From CAYHZL01 sp964361075 (GTDB lineage Bacteria; Bacteroidota; Ignavibacteria; UBA10030; UBA8401), in assembly GCA_964361075.1 (NCBI GenBank), contig CAYHZL010000094.1, positions 1-13,183 on the forward strand: DNA of 13,183 nucleotides, written 5' to 3'. The number at the start of each line of letters is the position of its first letter. Position 1 is the first letter of the stretch. Positions 6,790-13,130 of the stretch are shown here, one piece after another. The notes beneath the pieces are model-generated. The model searched no databases, was not told the origin of the DNA, and worked only from the letters and a program-made list of their open reading frames with translations. The position numbers and the translations under genes are program-made.

Positions 6790-7746
6790 AAAAATAATTT
6801 TACGTCGAATAATTTTTAGATATGAAAAAATCCGAAGCATCGTTTGCCGCAGCCAACGCGGTAACAGTGCTACCATAAGATAAAAATAAAGTTGTGGATT
6901 AAAAAGCGAGTACCGAGCAATCTTGCGAACTTCATCAAGTGCGCAGCGTTGTTCTCCTAATTGAATATACATCGCCGCTCTCATCCGATGCCACATTGCA
7001 ATATAGCGGCGAAAATCTTTTTGTATTTCATGCGGCACCTGCGGAATAATTTTTTGCAATTCGTTTCCCACCCGATCCGGTAATTCCGGCTTTCGTGTCG
7101 GCATACCTGCAATTGGACCACGCAGCCGAAATACCGCGCACGATGTTGTTGTATAGGCAATTTCATAGCGCAATGCCAGCTTCGCCCACGTCAGTAAATC
7201 TTCTCCTATTGCAATATCAACCGGAAAACCACCGATCGCTTGTAATGCTGATTTTCGTACGGCAACAGCAGATGACCATACGAGCGGATCAGAGTGCGAT
7301 GCAATTTCAAAATAATTATCAATAACACCTGTCCATTCTTTGCTCGGTAGTTTTCTGATAATCGGTTCACGATATGTATTATTGATTTCTTTATAAGAGT
7401 ACTTTGTAGCAAAGACAGAACATTGAGGATACTTTGTTTGCAAAAGCAAAATGGTTTCTAAAAAATTTTTCTTCCATTCATCATCAGCATCTAAAAAAGC
7501 AATAATCTCGCCGCGCGATTCTTCTATGCCGCGATTGCGTGCTGCTGCAACACCGCTATTTTTTTGATCAATAATTCTAATGCGAGCATCATCTATATTT
7601 CGCACAAGAATTTCGCTGCCATCGGTAGAACCATCATTCACAATAATCAACTCAAAATCTGAAACCGTCTGTTCAAGCACAGAATGCACTGCTCCACCGA
7701 CATCAGCAATATTATTATACAGCGGCATTACAATACTGCATACCAT
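6787..7746 (-). CDS. GT2-family (GT-A fold) glycosyltransferase
   Basis: 319 aa from ATG 7746, preceded by GAAGAGG with about eight bases of spacing. Inverting GT2 enzymes use NDP-sugars with a metal bound by an Asp cluster. Marks are the start CSIVMPLYNN (3-12), VNDGSTDGSE (36-45), GVAAARNRGIEESRGEIIAFLDADDEW (65-91) with the DxD-type D86/D88, and the acceptor/base region GEDLLTWAKLALRYE (181-195) with E182/D183. The C-terminal part (about 230-319) is basic and ends in a hydrophobic-basic stretch, possibly membrane-peripheral. The frame is open up to 7806, but those extra codons are a REP palindrome (SQSEIGNE), so the longer start is rejected. The first 108 bp are repeated exactly at 8593-8700. 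Confidence 0.92.
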   Translation of the reverse strand: MVCSIVMPLYNNIADVGGAVHSVLEQTVSDFELIIVNDGSTDGSEILVRNIDDARIRIIDQKNSGVAAARNRGIEESRGEIIAFLDADDEWKKNFLETILLLQTKYPQCSVFATKYSYKEINNTYREPIIRKLPSKEWTGVIDNYFEIASHSDPLVWSSAVAVRKSALQAIGGFPVDIAIGEDLLTWAKLALRYEIAYTTTSCAVFRLRGPIAGMPTRKPELPDRVGNELQKIIPQVPHEIQKDFRRYIAMWHRMRAAMYIQLGEQRCALDEVRKIARYSLFNPQLYFYLMVALLPRWLRQTMLRIFSYLKIIRRKIIF

Positions 7747-7747
7747 A
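7640..7747. repeat. 108-bp exact direct repeat, copy 1 (start of intact GT2 gene)
   Basis: Base-for-base identical to 8593-8700 when read through, with an offset of 953. It covers the ATG and about 35 codons of the GT2 gene plus one base before the ATG. Homology continues weakly for about 25 bases to the right (about 18 of 25 identical). Confidence 0.9.
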
Positions 7748-7772
7748 GTTATAGCCTCTTCGCTGGTATTGT
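7748..7772 (-). pseudogene. Remnant of a methyltransferase gene tail before the GT2 gene
   Basis: Read on the minus strand in the frame that ends two bases before the GT2 ATG, this stretch gives T-I-P-A-K-R-L-stop. The intact FkbM gene ends T-P-T-K-R-L-stop in the same spacing to its own downstream ATG (8699). Differences include synonymous changes (AGG/AGA, CTA/CTT), as expected of a diverged coding allele. It suggests the intact GT2 gene once sat directly behind another version of the methyltransferase gene. Confidence 0.55.
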
Positions 7773-7778
7773 TCATCT

Positions 7779-7827
7779 CGTTCCCAATCTCCGATTGGGA
7801 ACGCATGTGAGCGAAGTTCTACTTCGC
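7779..7827 (+). repeat. Composite REP unit 1
   Basis: First dyad CGTTCCCAATC-TCC-GATTGGGAACG (7779-7803, 11-3-11). After a short spacer comes a second dyad, GCGAAGT-TCT-ACTTCGC (7811-7827, 7-3-7). It forms an inverted pair with unit 2. Confidence 0.85.
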
Positions 7828-7842
7828 AAAAAGTTAAATCGA

Positions 7843-7882
7843 AACAGAGTTAAGCAAATGTTCCCAAATGGAATTTGGGAAC
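7843..7882 (-). repeat. Composite REP unit 2 (inverted relative to unit 1)
   Basis: Dyad GTTCCCAAAT-GGA-ATTTGGGAAC (7860-7882, 10-3-10), with a decayed companion AAC-AGA-GTT at 7843-7851. Units 1 and 2 together make a RAYT-less pair of about 104 bp (BIME-like) next to the RAYT element. Confidence 0.75.
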
Positions 7883-7906
7883 AAGATAATAAGCGGAGAA
7901 TGATCT

Positions 7907-7953
7907 CGTTCCCAAACTCGGTTTGGGAACGTAATACAATGAAGCTCTGCTTC
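7907..7953 (+). repeat. Composite REP unit 3, left boundary of the RAYT element
   Basis: Dyad CGTTCCCAAAC-TCG-GTTTGGGAACG (7907-7931, 11-3-11), then GAAGC-TCT-GCTTC (7941-7953). It ends five bases before the RAYT stop codon and is the inverted partner of unit 4. Confidence 0.85.
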
Positions 7954-7957
7954 GCAC

Positions 7958-8503
7958 TTACCGTTCATTTCTCCAATCCGTTTTCACCTCAAGCAGTCCT
8001 TCAAAACCTTCATAATTTCGGGCACTCGAATACCGCCAGTGTTTTGCTTCATCAACATAACCTCGCCGTACCGGATTGTTGTGAATGTATTCTATTTTTT
8101 GAATTAGCATCTTCTCACTGTAGATTTCTTCAGGATGGCTTCCTTCCTGCCACAGTTGATAATCACTTTCTTTTTTATGATGTAGCTTTGCCTGTCTCAA
8201 TTTTTCCAGCAACGGCATGGAATTTCGCCCTTCCAAATAGTCAATAACTTTTCTTGCTGTAAACGATTTAAATTCTTTCATCGTTTTACCAAGTTCTGGC
8301 GCCGAAGCAATGAGGTGAAGATGGTGCTCCATAATAACGTAGGCATAGAGAATTACTTGTCGTTCTTTCTGCACAAAGCGCAACGATTCAACCAAGAGCG
8401 AAACAATCTCAGGATTTGTAAACAACGGCATCCATGCAACAACAGTCATGGTAAGAAAATGCGGTTGCTGCTGGTTATAGATTTTATAGCGTGTGCGTGT
8501 CAT
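7958..8503 (-). CDS. REP-associated tyrosine transposase (RAYT, Y1_Tnp superfamily)
   Basis: 181 aa. RAYTs are single-strand DNA nucleases/transferases related to IS200/IS605 TnpA that recognise REP hairpins. The HUH-type metal site is YVIMEHHLHLI (55-65) with H61-L-H63. The helix KEFKSFTARKVIDYL (76-90) holds Tyr89, a candidate nucleophile, though its assignment is uncertain. The C-terminal family block IQKIEYIHNNPVRRGYVDEAKHWRYSSARNY (134-164) is well preserved. ATG 8503 has AGAG about seven bases upstream. The length is normal and no frameshift is seen, so it is probably functional. REP units flank it on both sides, and the same REPs occur twice more just to its left, supporting local activity. 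Confidence 0.92.
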   Translation of the reverse strand: MTRTRYKIYNQQQPHFLTMTVVAWMPLFTNPEIVSLLVESLRFVQKERQVILYAYVIMEHHLHLIASAPELGKTMKEFKSFTARKVIDYLEGRNSMPLLEKLRQAKLHHKKESDYQLWQEGSHPEEIYSEKMLIQKIEYIHNNPVRRGYVDEAKHWRYSSARNYEGFEGLLEVKTDWRNER

Positions 8504-8535
8504 TACTTTTCTCTTAGTCTATATCTACTGTAAGT

Positions 8536-8582
8536 GAAGCAGAGCTTCTTACACATTGTGTTCCCAAATGGAATTTGGGAAC
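8536..8582 (-). repeat. Composite REP unit 4, right boundary of the RAYT element
   Basis: GAAGC-AGA-GCTTC (8536-8548), then GTTCCCAAAT-GGA-ATTTGGGAAC (8560-8582); the latter is identical to the dyad of unit 2. In reverse orientation it matches unit 3: the order of the two dyads and the TCT loop are the same. Confidence 0.85.
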
Positions 8583-8592
8583 GAGATTGGAA

Positions 8593-8699
8593 ACAATAAT
8601 CAACTCAAAATCTGAAACCGTCTGTTCAAGCACAGAATGCACTGCTCCACCGACATCAGCAATATTATTATACAGCGGCATTACAATACTGCATACCAT
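8593..8699 (-). pseudogene. 5' fragment of the GT2 glycosyltransferase gene
   Basis: ATG 8699 lies two bases after the stop codon of the FkbM gene. It opens the same 35-36 codons as the intact GT2 gene (MVCSIVMPLYNN to FELIIV) and then runs into the outer edge of REP unit 4. The frame reads on through the REP to 8514, giving a 61-residue ORF whose last 25 residues are repeat-derived. It lacks the DxD motif and cannot be a working enzyme. Confidence 0.85.
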
Positions 8700-8700
8700 A
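8593..8700. repeat. 108-bp exact direct repeat, copy 2 (truncated GT2 start)
   Basis: Identical over all 108 bases to 7640-7747. Left boundary abuts the outer flank of REP unit 4; right boundary is one base before the methyltransferase spacer. The copy has no decay, so the duplication or gene conversion is recent. Confidence 0.9.
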
Positions 8701-8701
8701 A

Positions 8702-9562
8702 TTAAAGTCTCTTCGTTGGCGTTGATTGACGAACAAAGATCGTTGGTCCAATATACAAATTTTCGCGGAACTCAGTATGTTCCTTGAAATACATATCGAA
8801 GCACCGGAAGTTGTGCACACGCAAAAATTCACTCATCGCATCGCCATCGAAGCCAAATAATTTCCAATTGTATGGATGAAGTTCACAGTAAATAGTATTG
8901 ACCGTAGTACGTTCCCAGTCAATACTATGTAGGACGTGCAGTTCAGCTCCTTCAACATCGATAATAAGCATATCAATATGAGGAAGAGAATGTTTTTTAA
9001 TGAGGGCAGAAAGCGGCGTTGTTGTTACAGAAAATTTTTTTTTCTGTAATGACGATGTTGCATAACTCTGATCAGCGCTGTCAGTAAAAAGAGTGTGCCC
9101 TTCTTGTTCCATCACCGCTATATTTTCACAGACAACTGTATCTTCAAGAAGATTGAGTTGAACATTTTTTTTTAGGATTGCAAACGAGTGAGGATGATGT
9201 TCTATTGCAATTAACTTTCCCTTTTTTTGCTGAACTAATTTCCCAAGCACAATGGAATATGAGCCATGATGCGCTCCAACATCAACAATCACCGGCGCGT
9301 GTTGTAATTCTGAAATGAAACGATACGCCGCGTGCATTTGCACGTAATCTCCATAACGCACAATTGAAGAAAAAATTTCTTTCTTAGGAAATTGCAGCGT
9401 TCGGTACGAAGGGAAAGTTGTTGTTGATAAAAATCTGTACTGTGCACCAAACACACGAATCTTTCTTCCTCCAAGAAGAAACCAATAGAAACGTAATACC
9501 GTACGCGAGATGATGTACACAATTCTTTTTATAGACTGAATGGTAATGGAATCAGTGTCCAT
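8702..9562 (-). CDS. FkbM-family SAM-dependent methyltransferase
   Basis: 286 aa. FkbM-type enzymes transfer methyl from S-adenosylmethionine to hydroxyls of sugars or polyketides; in this setting a glycan is the likely substrate. SAM motif I is VIVDVGAHHGSYSI (91-104), the acidic ribose-binding Glu121 ends strand LIAIEHHP (117-124), and the family motif is DMLIIDVEGAELHVL (197-211) with D202, E204 and E207. Residues 14-31 are hydrophobic with basic flanks and may attach the enzyme to the membrane. The start ATG overlaps the end of the upstream fusion gene by 11 bp (ATG inside the last four codons), a sign of translational coupling. The stop is followed after two bases by the ATG of the truncated GT2 copy. 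Confidence 0.9.
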   Translation of the reverse strand: MDTDSITIQSIKRIVYIISRTVLRFYWFLLGGRKIRVFGAQYRFLSTTTFPSYRTLQFPKKEIFSSIVRYGDYVQMHAAYRFISELQHAPVIVDVGAHHGSYSIVLGKLVQQKKGKLIAIEHHPHSFAILKKNVQLNLLEDTVVCENIAVMEQEGHTLFTDSADQSYATSSLQKKKFSVTTTPLSALIKKHSLPHIDMLIIDVEGAELHVLHSIDWERTTVNTIYCELHPYNWKLFGFDGDAMSEFLRVHNFRCFDMYFKEHTEFRENLYIGPTIFVRQSTPTKRL

Positions 9563-11609
9563 TGTACAACGCCTTTATAGATGCAGTAAACCGTTCAAAA
9601 GAAAATTGTGTTCGCACAGATTCTTTCCCTCCTTCAATACATTGCTGACGCAATTTTTCTTCGGTAATTATTCTGTGCATCGCTTCTGCAAGTTGTTCAA
9701 CATTTTCATTGTTAAAAAATAATCCGTTCTTTTCGTTCACAATAATCTCTTTCAATCCGCCAACAGCGTGCGCTATAACCGGAACACCAACTGCCATCGC
9801 TTCAATTGCAGTAAGACCAAATCCTTCATACCGTGAAGGAACAAGGAGACAATCTGAAGCAAAAAGAATTTCTACAGTGCGGGTTCGTGGTAATGCGCCA
9901 AGCCATACAATTTTGTTTTTGATGTGCAAATCTTCCGCTAATTGCCGGAGAAATGTTTCTTCTATAATATCGCCGATAAGAACAAGTTGTGCGGAAGGAA
10001 ATTCAGCAACTATCTTTGCAAATGCTCGAAATGCAATATCGTGTCCTTTGTGTTTTCCTGCCCTTCCGATTATGATGAACAAATGTTTTTCGGTGAGATG
10101 AAATTTTTCTCTTATATTGAGACGATTGTTTCCCGAAGGGATTCCTTTGGAACTGTTTACAATTGATGATATTTCTCGTTCATCAACTGCATTGTAAATA
10201 ACTTTCACTTTGCGGCGAGATTTTTCTCCGAACCAAAATTGTCGAACATCATTTGACACGCACACAACACTGTCGCACAATGTGGAAGCGAACCTAAACA
10301 ATAATTTAGCTTTCCATCCGTAAAAATAACTACCGGATGTATGAATAGCTGTTGTAATAAAACTCCGCGTTGCTAACCGCGCGGCGAGAATCGGCACAAG
10401 CCCTGGCGCAACATATTGGATATGAATAATTGATGGATTCAATACCCGAAATTCTTTAATCAGCTTTTGCAGTAGTGAATACAGTTGAAAAATGGTTGCT
10501 GTGTGTTTCATATCGCGATGCAATTCCATCAATCGCACTTGTGCGCCGGCGTTCCTAAAAAGTACGACAACATTCTCATCGTATTCATAATAACACAACA
10601 CGGTTACAGAATATCCGGCGTCGTGTAAGATTTTGGTTATGTTTAAAGTATGTTGTTCTGTACCTCCGTATAAAAGTACTGGCAACCCAATCACAATGCT
10701 CGGTGTTTGTGAAATTTCGCTCATCTGTTTTTCTCCGAAGGAGTCCCTTCGGGACTTGAAATTTTTCATGCATGCATCAAAAAATAACGATTGGTCATTA
10801 ACAGCGACACAATTCCATGTATCGTCTAATCGATCATCAATCATACCGTCTTGCCGCAACCGATAAATATGATACTGTGAACCGAGAATGGCTCGCACGT
10901 CATCGAGCGAAAAATGTGTACGCGTTACTTCGTGATACTCAAAAATAATTAACGGCATGTTGGCACGAATAAATTCTCTTCCGCCTTTCATTACCAAAGC
11001 TTCCGCTCCTTCAACATCAATCAAGAGAATCGTCGAAAAAGAAATGCTGCGAAGTTCTGTATCAAGTGTAGTGGCAGCAAAACGCTTTCGCCGCGGCGAA
11101 TGCGAAGAGGATTGCTCAGCAATAGAGGATGTTACGGCAGCCTCTTCGTTGATATGGAAAAGAACATCGCGTCCGTCGTCGTTCACAACTTTGGGAATCA
11201 GTGTAATATTCGTGTAGTTATTCAATCGAATATTTTCTTTGCACACAGCAACACAGCGGGGATTCGGTTCAAACGCAAAAACTTTTTCTATCTGAGGCAG
11301 TCGTGCAAAATCCGTGATCATCTCACCGATGTTTGCACCGACATCAACAAAATTTATTTTAGAAGAAAGTTCCGAAACGACTGCCTTGATAAATATATGT
11401 GTTTCAGGTTCGTTATACGAACCGGAAATCAATCGAAGATAACAATTAGCGACAGTGTGGTCGAAAAATATTTTCACATCATCCACAAGCAAAACATGGT
11501 CGCTCGATATTTTGCGCATCAACCAGCCAATGCCTCGAATATTTATTCCAAAGCGATCTTGAACTATGCGATAAAAAAAAGAATAGAGCTTTGCAATTTC
11601 AAACCACAT
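9552..11609 (-). CDS. Fused FkbM methyltransferase + GT4 glycosyltransferase
   Basis: 685 aa. Residues 1 to about 280 are an FkbM methyltransferase: NFVDVGANIGEMI (86-98), FAFEPNP (111-117), LLIDVEGAEALVMKGG (195-210). Residues 296-685 are a complete GT-B glycosyltransferase: VLLYGGTEQHTLNI (311-324), IIIGRAGKHKGHDIAF (512-527), and E-x7-E at Glu595/Glu603 in SRYEGFGLTAIEAMAVGVP (592-610). The joint at 285-293 (KSRRDSFGE) is encoded exactly by a double mini-hairpin repeat (10733-10754), and another copy encodes 486-494. ATG 10724 (Met296) has GGAG eight bases upstream, so the GT4 half may also be made alone (390 aa). Start ATG 11609 has AAAGG about nine bases upstream. Each half normally exists as a separate protein, so the fusion looks repeat-generated. 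Confidence 0.9.
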   Translation of the reverse strand: MWFEIAKLYSFFYRIVQDRFGINIRGIGWLMRKISSDHVLLVDDVKIFFDHTVANCYLRLISGSYNEPETHIFIKAVVSELSSKINFVDVGANIGEMITDFARLPQIEKVFAFEPNPRCVAVCKENIRLNNYTNITLIPKVVNDDGRDVLFHINEEAAVTSSIAEQSSSHSPRRKRFAATTLDTELRSISFSTILLIDVEGAEALVMKGGREFIRANMPLIIFEYHEVTRTHFSLDDVRAILGSQYHIYRLRQDGMIDDRLDDTWNCVAVNDQSLFFDACMKNFKSRRDSFGEKQMSEISQTPSIVIGLPVLLYGGTEQHTLNITKILHDAGYSVTVLCYYEYDENVVVLFRNAGAQVRLMELHRDMKHTATIFQLYSLLQKLIKEFRVLNPSIIHIQYVAPGLVPILAARLATRSFITTAIHTSGSYFYGWKAKLLFRFASTLCDSVVCVSNDVRQFWFGEKSRRKVKVIYNAVDEREISSIVNSSKGIPSGNNRLNIREKFHLTEKHLFIIIGRAGKHKGHDIAFRAFAKIVAEFPSAQLVLIGDIIEETFLRQLAEDLHIKNKIVWLGALPRTRTVEILFASDCLLVPSRYEGFGLTAIEAMAVGVPVIAHAVGGLKEIIVNEKNGLFFNNENVEQLAEAMHRIITEEKLRQQCIEGGKESVRTQFSFERFTASIKALYNGH
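10131..10152. repeat. 22-bp double mini-hairpin repeat, copy C (in frame in the GT4 half)
   Basis: TCCC-GAA-GGGA (10131-10141) followed directly by TTCC-TTT-GGAA (10142-10152). It encodes residues 486-493 (SSKGIPSG) in the loop joining the two Rossmann domains of the glycosyltransferase, where length variation is tolerated. The frame is kept. Confidence 0.75.
10733..10754. repeat. 22-bp double mini-hairpin repeat, copy D (at the fusion joint)
   Basis: CTCC-GAA-GGAG (10733-10743) followed directly by TCCC-TTC-GGGA (10744-10754); the orientation is opposite to copy C on the plus strand. It encodes residues 285-293 between the methyltransferase and glycosyltransferase halves and supplies the GGAG upstream of internal ATG 10724. 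Confidence 0.8.
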
Positions 11610-12057
11610 AGCAGTGTACCTTTATTGTATAATGAATGCTTGAGCACATAGTCAAACTCTATCATCAATGAAATTCGTTTATCGGTAATGACCGGTTATC
11701 GTTCATTAATTTATCTCTAACCTGTGAGACATTTTTAAATCGGTCTTCTGCAGGCATACAAGATTGAAAAGTGAGTTATTTGAAATTATCGCAAATTCGA
11801 TTTGTTGTACATGATGACGAATATTATAACAAAATCTATGTTGATTCAAATCATAATATGATTTTATAATTGGAATAAATCCTTGTTTAATTAACTCACG
11901 TTACGCAAAGATGAAAAACCAACCGTCATTCCCGCATGTTTTTAGCGGGAATCTACATAATGGATGCCCGATTAAAGCATTCGGGCATGACGACCTTAAT
12001 GTTTTAGGCATTTTCCCAACGTGCGTAACATCAGTAATTAAGTCGTAGATCGGTAAT
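11610..12057. other. 448-bp gene-free gap with a MITE and an AT-rich palindrome
   Basis: No credible ORF. The right third is the MITE at 11889-12040. At 11848-11864 there is a perfect 8-1-8 palindrome, AAATCATA-A-TATGATTT, that could be an operator or a weak minus-strand terminator after the radical SAM gene. The strongest promoter-like match on the minus strand (TTGACT 11655-11650, TATACAAT 11631-11624) is too close to the next start to be convincing. The rest (about 11660-11840) shows nothing I can name. Confidence 0.5.
11889..12040. mobile_element. MITE-like element (142 bp) with AATTA target duplication
   Basis: The element runs 11894-12035. Ends are ACTCACGTTACGCA (11894-11907) and TGCGTAACATCAGT (12022-12035), which pair at 12 of 14 positions. 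AATTA flanks both sides (11889-11893 and 12036-12040). The interior is a CGTCAT...ATGACG dyad (11924-11992) holding two perfect 8-bp stems: ATTCCCGC/GCGGGAAT (11928-11952) and ATGCCCGA/TCGGGCAT (11964-11988). There is no ORF, so it would depend on a transposase elsewhere. Confidence 0.7.
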
Positions 12058-13083
12058 TCATTTTATAACGGGTCGATATACAGAACAGGTGCGACATAAT
12101 TCAGATAAATTACCGTTAATAAAATTATCTTTTATCTTTTTTATTTTATTGTCATTTATTTCAAGAAGTTCGGACAAACTTTTATATTTTGAAATATTGT
12201 CGATAAAAAGCGGGTCATCATCTTTGCTTATCGTTTTATCATATCTACAATTACACAGGCGCACATCGCCATTAGATAATATGTTTATCTGTTCCATTAA
12301 GCCACAGAGATGTAATTTCTTTAACGGATAAATAGATTTAATCGGTATTACATCAAGTGTCATCCCTTTTTTCAAATCTGCATTATTAATCGTTTTATTC
12401 CAAGAATCGAATATTGTAACCGGTTTGTCTATACTGACTACGTCGCTAATGTACTTTGATATTGTTTCTTTGTAAAAATCTGATTTTTTAATTTCTTCAA
12501 TTGTTAAATATGTGCGTGGACAAAATTGAACAAGTACTTTTGAATTAATTCTTTTATGGATCTCAAGAAGTAAGATGACTGATTTCTTAAATTCATCATA
12601 TTTGTCAACTCCAAATATGTCTATATACAGTTCTTTTGAAAATCCTGGTGTTGAGATCAATAAACATCCTAATCCTGATTTAAGTAATCGTTCAACATCA
12701 TGACGGTATAAAAGTATTCCATTTGTATGAAAAGCAATGCTTCTAAAGCCTATTTGATTTGCTCCTTCTAATATCAAAACAGCATGAGGGTTTGTTAAAA
12801 ACTCTCCACCTACAGATGTTAAGTTTAAATTATTATAACCCATGTCAAAGCAAGATTGTGCAACACTTTGAAATGTCTCTTTTGACATTGTTATTTTTTT
12901 TCTATAACCAAATTTATAATTACAAAAAATACATTTAGCATCACAAATACTTGAGGGTTCTATAGTAATTAATCTTGCTTCATATTCATTAATTTTCTTT
13001 GGTATAAAAATATTCCTTATCGATAGATAAAAATATCTCGATATCCGATAATGTAAAATTAAAGTCGCTATACATCTTATCAT
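12058..13083 (-). CDS. Radical SAM protein with SPASM-like C-terminal cysteines
   Basis: 341 aa if ATG 13083 is used (GGGA about ten bases upstream). ATG 13092 and GTG 13125 are in frame but have poorer ribosome binding sites. Radical SAM enzymes cleave S-adenosylmethionine with a 4Fe-4S cluster. The cluster motif is C47-x3-C51-x2-C54 (SSICDAKCIFCNY), followed by the SAM-contact VGGE at 91-94. C-terminal C260, C277, C279, C330 and C333 (CGLMEQINILSNGDVRLCNC; CRTC) look like an auxiliary-cluster SPASM/twitch domain. The substrate is unknown; relatives act on peptides, sugars or nucleotide-sugars. Four 60-base lines of this gene counted by hand are about 25-33% GC, against about 37-48% in the other genes sampled, which suggests separate ancestry. 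It is cut off from the cluster by a 448-bp gap containing a MITE. Confidence 0.85.
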   Translation of the reverse strand: MIRCIATLILHYRISRYFYLSIRNIFIPKKINEYEARLITIEPSSICDAKCIFCNYKFGYRKKITMSKETFQSVAQSCFDMGYNNLNLTSVGGEFLTNPHAVLILEGANQIGFRSIAFHTNGILLYRHDVERLLKSGLGCLLISTPGFSKELYIDIFGVDKYDEFKKSVILLLEIHKRINSKVLVQFCPRTYLTIEEIKKSDFYKETISKYISDVVSIDKPVTIFDSWNKTINNADLKKGMTLDVIPIKSIYPLKKLHLCGLMEQINILSNGDVRLCNCRYDKTISKDDDPLFIDNISKYKSLSELLEINDNKIKKIKDNFINGNLSELCRTCSVYRPVIK

Positions 13084-13130
13084 ACTATTCATTTCCCATT
13101 TAACCACAATTAATAATTGTAACACTTATA

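Larger units (their letters stand above)
7907..8582. mobile_element. RAYT element bounded by inverted composite REP units
   Basis: A single RAYT gene (7958-8503) sits between REP unit 3 (plus orientation) and REP unit 4 (minus orientation), with little spare DNA. Both outer edges read CTCG followed by TTCCCAA when viewed inward. This is the classical layout of a transposase gene flanked by the palindromes it is thought to move. It separates the FkbM gene from the GT2 gene in an otherwise tight minus-strand run. Confidence 0.75.

Noticed and set aside
7747..7806. Longer start for the GT2 gene, adding 20 residues
   Set aside because: The first ten extra codons lie in REP unit 1, and the other ten overlap the methyltransferase-tail remnant. 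ATG 7746 has a proper ribosome binding site and begins the conserved CSIVMPLYNN motif.
7684..8247. Plus-strand open frame of 187 codons across the REP block and RAYT
   Set aside because: It is antisense to the GT2 start and the RAYT gene, crosses four mobile-element borders, and has no recognisable protein features.
7779..8582. CRISPR array, because of several similar palindromes
   Set aside because: The units are inverted pairs with different sizes of filling and no regular spacers; a RAYT gene explains them.
8514..8699. 61-residue ORF as a real small protein
   Set aside because: The first 36 residues copy the start of the GT2 enzyme and the rest is read-through of a REP unit, so it is a gene fragment.
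11100..11651. Plus-strand open frame of 183 codons opposite the fusion gene
   Set aside because: The minus-strand frame encodes a clear FkbM domain over the same bases; the plus-strand translation is unlike any family and lacks a ribosome binding site.
11624..11655. Sigma-70-like promoter (TTGACT, 18 bases, TATACA) before the fusion gene
   Set aside because: The expected transcription start would fall inside or after the Shine-Dalgarno sequence AAAGG at 11623-11619, so this promoter could not drive normal translation from 11609.
2990..13000. Other plus-strand ORFs of 60-130 codons over the biosynthetic genes
   Set aside because: All lie opposite well-supported minus-strand genes and show no domain, ribosome binding site or coding signature.
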